Shown: piece by piece, positions 1 to 4,061 of the stretch
Position numbering within the stretch: position 1 is the first letter of the stretch
Layout of the letters: each line of letters begins with the position of its first letter
Assembly (NCBI GenBank): GCA_003454335.1
Contig: DMKK01000006.1
Span: 1 to 6,644, forward strand
Length of the DNA stretch: 6,644 nt
Origin: Gammaproteobacteria bacterium
Lineage (GTDB): Bacteria > Pseudomonadota > Gammaproteobacteria > UBA9214
Direction: 5' to 3'
The notes under the pieces: generated by a model
What the model was told of the DNA's origin: nothing
The model's input: the letters and a program-made list of their open reading frames with translations, nothing else
The model's database searches: none
Translations under genes and position numbers: made by a program

Positions 1-19
1 GCAGGTGAGGGGCGTGAGC

Positions 20-54
20 AGGATGCGGAAGCTTCGTTTTACTCAGCGCATCCT
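20..54. repeat. Short palindromic intergenic repeat, copy A
   Basis: Two perfect 8-base arms, AGGATGCG (20-27) and CGCATCCT (47-54), are separated by 19 bases. This can fold into a stem-loop in RNA or single-stranded DNA. It looks like the small GTAGGATG...CATC-type palindromes scattered between genes in many Gammaproteobacteria (recalled, not searched). A related palindrome sits at 6612-6643. The right arm overlaps the TAG stop codon (53-55) of the minus-strand gene, so the repeat lies at that gene's 3' end. No T-tract follows on either strand, so it is not a typical intrinsic terminator. Confidence 0.55.
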
Positions 55-406
55 ACGCACTAAAGGTGGCCATGACAGGGGAGCCGGTACAGACGTACAC
101 CGCATAGTACAGAGCAGGCAGAGGATCCTGCCCGGTTTCGGAAACAATGATTGCATACTCACTACGCAGTGATACCTGATGGTAAATCACCCCGCAATCA
201 TTGCGGCTGTCAGACTCGCGTACCGGCATACTTTTCGGCGGTGAGTTCGCGCTATCGGCATCTACGCGGGTCAAGGTCATACCGGACTCTTCCAGTACGG
301 TAACAGTCATCACTCCTGCCATGGCTACGACCATAATGGCTGTCACGAAAAGCACGACAGTAAAAATATCCTGCATCGGTTTCTGTGCCACAACAAAGTC
401 CGCCAC
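53..406 (-). CDS. Hypothetical single-pass membrane protein
   Basis: I do not recognise this 117-residue protein. Residues about 13-37 are strongly hydrophobic (from IFTVVLFVTA onward) and follow a short N-terminus with one lysine, which fits a signal anchor with the rest in the periplasm. Residues about 40-117 are soluble and mixed, with two cysteines (about 71 and 105) that could form a disulfide. The GTG start at 404-406 directly follows an in-frame TGA and has no evident Shine-Dalgarno sequence. An ATG at residue 11 (374-376), just before the hydrophobic stretch, is an equally reasonable start. The opposite-strand frame over the same bases gives a less protein-like product. The gene diverges from the OmpA-domain gene, and a Fur-like inverted repeat lies 18 bases upstream. 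The TAG stop falls inside a palindromic repeat. No function can be assigned. Confidence 0.55.
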   Translation of the reverse strand: MADFVVAQKPMQDIFTVVLFVTAIMVVAMAGVMTVTVLEESGMTLTRVDADSANSPPKSMPVRESDSRNDCGVIYHQVSLRSEYAIIVSETGQDPLPALYYAVYVCTGSPVMATFSA

Positions 407-424
407 TCATTACAACGTTAACTG

Positions 425-445
425 GATAATGTCTTTATCATTATC
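425..445. promoter_or_regulatory. Inverted repeat resembling a Fur box
   Basis: GATAATG (425-431) and CATTATC (439-445) are perfect 7-base inverted arms with a 7-base centre. Read on the minus strand it is GATAAT, GATAAA, GAC, ATTATC. The E. coli Fur consensus as recalled is GATAAT, GATAAT, C, ATTATC, so the arms match but the spacer before the last hexamer is 3 bases instead of 1. It ends 18 bases upstream of the GTG start of the 53-406 gene, a position suited to repression. The spacing difference makes Fur binding uncertain, and chance is possible in this AT-rich stretch. Confidence 0.35.
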
Positions 446-587
446 TGAACCGAGTCACGCGTCTATTGGACCCAGGTTGTATACAATCTCGCTGAGCGCC
501 GACCTTGACCGGTAGCCACGCCAGGGTAACCATCGCGTCAAAATTCCGTTATAACCTCATTATTTACATCCCTTTTATATATTGTTT

Positions 588-596
588 TGGTATATT
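588..596 (+). promoter_or_regulatory. Candidate extended -10 promoter of the OmpA-domain gene
   Basis: TGGTATATT fits the extended -10 pattern TGnTATAAT, with five of six matches in the hexamer (TATATT, 591-596). It lies in a marked AT-rich stretch (541-620), unlike the GC-richer coding DNA around it. No good -35 hexamer is found at 16-18 bases, which fits an extended -10 promoter. Transcription would start near 603, giving a leader of about 30 bases before the ATG at 633. This is inferred from sequence only. Confidence 0.4.
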
Positions 597-632
597 ATTA
601 TTTTCTCATTTACTTATTCTGAGAAAGATAGC

Positions 633-1145
633 ATGCGAACACCTATATGGCTTGCCCCATTCATTCTGACCGCTGCATTTTCGGTACAGGCATGGGAGAC
701 AAACAACGCATATGGCGGCCAGCCGTACGCCCGAACCGGTATGAATAGCGGGTTTGGCTTTTCCATGGGTTTCAACGGCAGGACCAATGGCCGTAACAGT
801 TACGCGAATCGCCCCATCAAGCTGCGCGGTGTGAACTTCAATTATGACTCCGCCGAACTGACCCCGGAATCGAGCAGCAATCTCGACAAGGTCGCCAGCA
901 ATTTACGCCAGTTCCCCGGACTCAGCATAGAAATCGTTGGTCACGCCTCATCTGAAGGTAACGTGGCTTACAATATGGACCTGTCGGTGCGCCGTGCCAG
1001 TACGGTGCGTGACTACCTGTTAAAACAGGGTGTAAAAACAGAAAACTTGCGTGCAACCGGTTATGGCGAGTTGCAACCGGTTGTGAGCAATGAGGTAGAA
1101 CAGGGACGCGCCATAAACCGGCGGGTAGAACTCAGGCGTCTGTAA
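633..1145 (+). CDS. Secreted OmpA-family peptidoglycan-binding-type protein
   Basis: This 170-residue precursor starts at ATG 633, after an AG-rich sequence (GAGAAAG, 621-627). A longer in-frame reading from 582 runs through the likely promoter and was not used. Residues 1-20 form a signal peptide (Arg2, a hydrophobic core, then SVQA before Trp21), with no lipobox cysteine, so the product is soluble periplasmic or outer-membrane associated, not a lipoprotein. Residues about 24-61 are a Gly/Asn/Phe-rich linker, too short for an OmpA beta-barrel. Residues about 62-170 are an OmpA C-terminal domain (PF00691 type): NFNYDSAEL, then GHASSEG, the N-x-x-L-S-x-x-RA helix, TGYGE and the terminal GRAINRRVEL. 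The usual Asp after GHT that contacts diaminopimelate is Ser106 here, while the partner Arg121 is kept. Family assignment is firm; the exact role, probably tethering to peptidoglycan, is inferred. Confidence 0.88.
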   Translation: MRTPIWLAPFILTAAFSVQAWETNNAYGGQPYARTGMNSGFGFSMGFNGRTNGRNSYANRPIKLRGVNFNYDSAELTPESSSNLDKVASNLRQFPGLSIEIVGHASSEGNVAYNMDLSVRRASTVRDYLLKQGVKTENLRATGYGELQPVVSNEVEQGRAINRRVELRRL

Positions 1146-1291
1146 GATCCCTGACTGTATTTTTCAGGGGGTTGCCGACTGGCAGCCTCCTGAAGGCAGC
1201 AGTCTCCAGTTCAGTACGTGTTTTTTCATCCATTGCCTGTTTCCTGTTTTATCTGGTTAACCCGGTGTGTCTTCATGCGATACACACTTCA
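1146..1291. other. Intergenic region between convergent genes
   Basis: This 146-base gap lies between the stop of the plus-strand OmpA-domain gene and the stop of the minus-strand acetyltransferase gene. It holds the hairpins at 1149-1192, a T6 run at 1221-1226 without an obvious stem before it, and weak inverted arms GTGTGT (1265-1270) and ACACAC (1282-1287) just past the acetyltransferase stop. No credible gene was found in it. Confidence 0.6.
1149..1192 (+). terminator. Two overlapping hairpins between converging genes
   Basis: The first hairpin begins 3 bases after the OmpA-domain stop: CCCTGA (1149-1154) pairs with TCAGGG (1164-1169) across a 9-base loop. The second, stronger hairpin spans 1165-1192: twelve pairs including two G-U wobbles, closed by the tetraloop GACT. 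They share 1165-1169, so they cannot form together. Neither is followed by a T-tract on either strand, so this is not a classical intrinsic terminator. It may protect the 3' end of the mRNA or help end transcription between the convergent units; that role is inferred. Confidence 0.4.
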
Positions 1292-1552
1292 TCATTTCCT
1301 GCCGCGTTTAAGAAAGCGCGTCACGTACCAGCAACTGGCCTGCATCTCATAGTCCTGGTCCCGCGCCCAGGCAATACCGGTACGCACCAGTTTCTCTGCG
1401 ATACCCAGGCCCCGGAGCGCTTCCGGTACAAAGGTCCGGGTAAAATCAATGCCATTGTCCGGCAACAACCTGTAATCCAGCACTGACTCCTGGCCATCAA
1501 TCTGCGATACGAAGCGGTGCTGTTGCGGCTGGTGCGTAATCACGATATCCAT
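1292..1552 (-). CDS. Small GNAT-like N-acetyltransferase (YjdJ/NATD1 type)
   Basis: This 86-residue protein matches the single-domain acetyltransferase-like family (PF14542 type, E. coli YjdJ and animal NATD1 as recalled), whose members are usually about 90 residues. Visible features are the early strand pair (residues 13-30), the strand ending in DFTRTFVPEALR (36-47), the acetyl-CoA pyrophosphate loop R47-G48-L49-G50-I51-A52 and the following helix EKLVRTGIAWARD, and a C-terminal CWYVTRFL (74-81) that is typical of the family. Start choice: ATG 1550-1552 is preceded by AGGGGAG at 8 bases, whereas an ATG seven codons earlier lacks a good ribosome site. It follows ppnN by 37 bases and is the last gene of the minus-strand cluster. 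The acetylated substrate is unknown for this family, so no reaction beyond acetyl-CoA use is claimed. Confidence 0.82.
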   Translation of the reverse strand: MDIVITHQPQQHRFVSQIDGQESVLDYRLLPDNGIDFTRTFVPEALRGLGIAEKLVRTGIAWARDQDYEMQASCWYVTRFLKRGRK

Positions 1553-1560
1553 CTGTACTG

Positions 1561-1567
1561 CTCCCCT
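1561..1567 (-). promoter_or_regulatory. Ribosome binding site of the GNAT-like gene
   Basis: Read on the minus strand, AGGGGAG lies 8 bases before the ATG at 1552. It decides in favour of this start over the ATG at 1573, which would place this ribosome site inside the coding sequence. Confidence 0.7.
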
Positions 1568-1589
1568 GGCCATGCGGAACGCCTGGCGA

Positions 1590-2960
1590 TCACTTCACAA
1601 TACGGTAACAGGGAACGTATTCCTTGCCCGGCAGTTTCATGCGGTGTTGATCGACGAACGACGCCAGCAAGGCATCCATGGACTCCATGATGCCGGTATC
1701 GCCACGGATCTCGAAATGGCCATATTTCTCAATGGCGCGGATACCCTCATCCTTGACATTACCGGCCACCACACCGGAAAAAGCACGGCGCAGATTGGCC
1801 GCCAGCTGATGGGGTTCCTGGTCCTGGCGCAGTTCGAGGTTACGCATATTCTCATGGGTAGGATCAAATGGCTGCTGGAATTCCGGATCAATTTTCAGTC
1901 GCCAGTTGAAATAATAGGCATCGCCATGCTCGGTACGAAATTCACGCACCTGACTGAGACCGGAATGCATCTCGCGTGAGACACGGTCCGGATCATTGAT
2001 AATAATCCGGTAACGCTGCTGTGCTTCGATACCCAGGGTATCGAGAATGAACCGGTTAATCTGTTTGAAATACTCTTCGGCACAGGCTGGCCCCGTCAGG
2101 ATCACTGGCAACGGGATGCCCCTGTTGTCAGGGTGCAACAGGACGCCGAGTAAATACAGGACTTCCTCTGCGGTACCGGCACCACCGGGAAACACCACGA
2201 CGCCATGCCCGGTACGCACAAAGGCCTCCAGACGCTTCTCGATATCCGGCATGATAACCAGTTCATTCACGATCGGGTTCGGTGACTCGGCTGCAATAAT
2301 GCCGGGTTCGGTAATACCAAGATACTGACCGTTATTGATACGCTGTTTTGCATGACCGATCGCTGCGCCTTTCATCGGCCCCTTCATCGCACCGGGACCA
2401 CAGCCGGTACAGATATCCCCGCCACGCAGACCGAGGCGGTAACCAACTTCCTTGGTGTATTCGTATTCATCACGTGAAATAGAATGCCCGCCCCAGCATA
2501 CAACCAGGTTCGGATTGGTCAGCGGCCGCAGAATATTGGCGTTACGCAGGATGTGAAAAACTGCATTGGTAATACCGGACGAGCTACTCAGGTCGAATTT
2601 TGGATTGTCATTAATTTCATCGCTGACATAGATAACATCGCGCAATACTGCAAACAGGTGCTCGCTGATACCCTTGATCAGCTTGCCATCGACAAAGGCA
2701 TGGGCCGGTGCGCCGGTAAGTTCCAGCTTGATGCCGCGCTCGTTCTGGACAAGACGAATATCAAACGACCGGTAACGCTCCAGCAGTTCCTTGCCATCAT
2801 CCAGCTGGCTGCCACTGTTCAGTACCGCCAGAGAACAACTTCGAAACAGCTTGTACAAGCCGCCCTGGCTGGTATCGAGTAATTTAAGTACCTCGGCCCT
2901 GGAGAGTATTTCCATGTGGCCTTCCGGTGAAATCCGTGCATCGATTACTTCATATGGCAT
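1590..2960 (-). CDS. ppnN: Nucleotide 5'-monophosphate nucleosidase PpnN (YgdH)
   Basis: PpnN cleaves the N-glycosidic bond of purine and pyrimidine nucleoside monophosphates, giving a free base and ribose 5-phosphate; in E. coli it is cytosolic and stimulated by (p)ppGpp (family knowledge). The 456-residue product is nearly the length of the E. coli enzyme (454) and aligns with it throughout from memory. It has an N-terminal domain (about 1-145) with ISPEGHMEILS and SLAVLNSGS, then a Rossmann-like LOG domain (about 146-340) with CWGGHSISRDEYEY, CTGCGPGAMKGPMKGAA, MPDIEKRLEAFVR (238-250) and the signature PGGAGTAEE (258-266), whose Glu266 is the expected catalytic residue. The C-terminal domain has RRAFSGVVAGNVK and ends in PCYRIVK. 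The ATG start has AAGGA about 14 bases upstream, longer than usual; no other start codon fits. It sits 38 bases after the exonuclease gene. Confidence 0.95.
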   Translation of the reverse strand: MPYEVIDARISPEGHMEILSRAEVLKLLDTSQGGLYKLFRSCSLAVLNSGSQLDDGKELLERYRSFDIRLVQNERGIKLELTGAPAHAFVDGKLIKGISEHLFAVLRDVIYVSDEINDNPKFDLSSSSGITNAVFHILRNANILRPLTNPNLVVCWGGHSISRDEYEYTKEVGYRLGLRGGDICTGCGPGAMKGPMKGAAIGHAKQRINNGQYLGITEPGIIAAESPNPIVNELVIMPDIEKRLEAFVRTGHGVVVFPGGAGTAEEVLYLLGVLLHPDNRGIPLPVILTGPACAEEYFKQINRFILDTLGIEAQQRYRIIINDPDRVSREMHSGLSQVREFRTEHGDAYYFNWRLKIDPEFQQPFDPTHENMRNLELRQDQEPHQLAANLRRAFSGVVAGNVKDEGIRAIEKYGHFEIRGDTGIMESMDALLASFVDQHRMKLPGKEYVPCYRIVK

Positions 2961-2998
2961 CGGTGTTATTTTCTTCCTTAAGATTTACAAGCATCAAA

Positions 2999-3664
2999 TC
3001 AGCACACCCTACATTTTTGTTTCACTTGGTTTCTTCGTCGTGCCCTGCCCAGAAAACCGGCCGCAGCGGCTGCAGGCACCCGCGCCAGTTCCTGCATCAG
3101 GGAAAAAGGAATATTAGCAAACTCATGCCTTGCTGTGATATCCCCGAGCATGCCCAGCCAAAGCCCTGCTGTCATTTCGGCATCGGCCAGCGCCCGGTGA
3201 AAGGTACCGTCATGCGGAATACCCTTGTATGCAACCAGCGTACCGAGCTTGTGGTCGGGTGCATCCCGATACACTCGTCGTGCGGCCAGCATGGAACAGG
3301 CGAACTCGCCGCTGTAGCCACGCCCGATACGGGCCAGCTCGGCATCCAGAAAACGCCGGTCAAAAGAGGCATTGTGTGCAACCAGGTCATGCCCGGCGAT
3401 AAAATCCGCGAATTCATTCATCACCTCCTCACAGGCAGGGGCACCAACCAGCATCTCGTTACTGATCCCGGTTAACCCTTCGATAAAGGCAGATACCCGC
3501 AGCCCCGGATTCATTAACCCCTGGAAACGATCGGCAAGCTGTCCCGCCTCCAGCTTCACGGCGCCAATCTCGATCGCCCGGTCACCCTGGTCAGGTGACA
3601 TACCGGTAGTTTCAAAGTCCAGTACGATGACTGTATCCGCATTGCGGCATGCTGCCTGTTGCAT
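2999..3664 (-). CDS. DnaQ-like (DEDDh) 3'-5' exonuclease
   Basis: This 221-residue protein belongs to the DEDDh exonuclease family related to the DNA polymerase III epsilon subunit and RNase T. It would remove nucleotides from 3' ends of DNA or RNA with two metal ions. The catalytic residues are all visible: D16 and E18 in LDFETTG (Exo I), D102 in HNASFDRRFL (Exo II), and H156 and D161 in HRALADA (Exo III). The domain spans about 10-175; the rest is a helical, basic tail (RARRRNQVKQK) that could aid nucleic-acid binding. The start at ATG 3664 has AAAAGGA 10 bases upstream, lying over the last cupin codons; an upstream reading to 3748 overlaps the cupin gene. The gap to the cupin stop is 7 bases, so translational coupling is likely. 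Whether the substrate is DNA or RNA, and whether it serves replication, cannot be told. Confidence 0.9.
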   Translation of the reverse strand: MQQAACRNADTVIVLDFETTGMSPDQGDRAIEIGAVKLEAGQLADRFQGLMNPGLRVSAFIEGLTGISNEMLVGAPACEEVMNEFADFIAGHDLVAHNASFDRRFLDAELARIGRGYSGEFACSMLAARRVYRDAPDHKLGTLVAYKGIPHDGTFHRALADAEMTAGLWLGMLGDITARHEFANIPFSLMQELARVPAAAAAGFLGRARRRNQVKQKCRVC

Positions 3665-3671
3665 GGCTTGA

Positions 3672-4043
3672 CTATCCTTTTGGTGCCAGTTGAATATATT
3701 TTTCCGCAGCAAAACGCGGCGTACAGATACACAGAAATACCAGATCACTGTCGCCGGTATTGCTGATGCGCTGGGAATGATTGGCCGGAATGATCACCAC
3801 ATCCATCGCCGCTACTGCCACGGGCGGCTGCCCGTCAACTTCCACTACACCCCTGCCGGACACTACCACGTAACGCTCAACGATATCCCGGAGGCAGTGC
3901 AATGCGGTGGTCACACCGGGCTCGACGCGCGCACGGGCAATCGAGCAAGCGGCATCGGTGTCCGCATTATGCAGCTCAACAATATAACAGCCCTCCTCCA
4001 GGTAAAACTCGTCAGCGGGCCTGAACGGGTTGATTGTTTCCAC
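3672..4043 (-). CDS. Single-domain cupin protein
   Basis: This 123-residue protein is a small cupin (beta-barrel) of unknown role. Cupin motif 1 runs from Gly43 to Gly63 with the expected spacing: H49 and E56 are present but the second histidine is Leu51. Motif 2 is degenerate: the first Gly is Met80, Pro86 is kept, the second Gly is Asn88, the histidine ligand is Gln91 and Asn95 is kept. Two of four usual metal ligands are therefore missing, so it may bind a small molecule or act structurally instead of catalysing a metal-dependent reaction. The ERYVVVSGRG and ICTPRF stretches resemble other stand-alone bacterial cupins I recall. The start is GTG (4041-4043), supported by a strong ribosome site GGGAGGAG 8 bases upstream. 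The gene begins 18 bases after hrpB ends and its last codons carry the exonuclease ribosome site. Confidence 0.85.
   Translation of the reverse strand: METINPFRPADEFYLEEGCYIVELHNADTDAACSIARARVEPGVTTALHCLRDIVERYVVVSGRGVVEVDGQPPVAVAAMDVVIIPANHSQRISNTGDSDLVFLCICTPRFAAEKYIQLAPKG
3675..3681 (-). promoter_or_regulatory. Ribosome binding site of the exonuclease gene
   Basis: AAAAGGA on the minus strand lies within the last codons of the cupin gene, 10 bases before the ATG at 3664. It supports that start and suggests coupled translation of the two genes. Confidence 0.6.
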
Positions 4044-4051
4044 CTTGCCTG

Positions 4052-4059
4052 CTCCTCCC
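4052..4059 (-). promoter_or_regulatory. Strong ribosome binding site of the cupin gene
   Basis: Read on the minus strand, GGGAGGAG lies 8 bases before the GTG start. It falls in the 18-base gap after the hrpB TGA stop and is the reason for accepting a non-ATG start. It is the best Shine-Dalgarno sequence in the window. Confidence 0.75.
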
Positions 4060-4061
4060 TG

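Noticed and set aside
201..515. Plus-strand open frame of 104 codons opposite the membrane protein gene
   Set aside because: It is antisense to the hydrophobic-anchor frame, has a low-complexity Ser/Thr-rich product and no ribosome site or family resemblance.
582..632. N-terminal extension of the OmpA-domain protein by 17 residues
   Set aside because: It runs through the AT-rich promoter region, lacks a ribosome site, and would place a second hydrophobic stretch before a complete signal peptide that starts at 633.
1052..1082. Direct repeat TGCAACCGGTT (1052-1062 and 1072-1082)
   Set aside because: Both copies lie in the conserved TGYGELQPV coding stretch of the OmpA domain in different reading frames; protein constraint plus chance explains it.
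1265..1287. GTGTGT/ACACAC inverted arms after the acetyltransferase gene as a terminator
   Set aside because: Only six pairs across an 11-base loop and no T-tract on the minus strand after it, so it is too weak to call.
1572..1979. Plus-strand open frames opposite ppnN (for example 1572-1979 and 2484-2882)
   Set aside because: They lie wholly within the firmly identified ppnN gene and show no family motifs; they are shadow frames.
3665..3748. 28-residue upstream extension of the exonuclease
   Set aside because: It would overlap the end of the cupin gene in another frame, and a good ribosome site supports the ATG at 3664, close before the Exo I motif.
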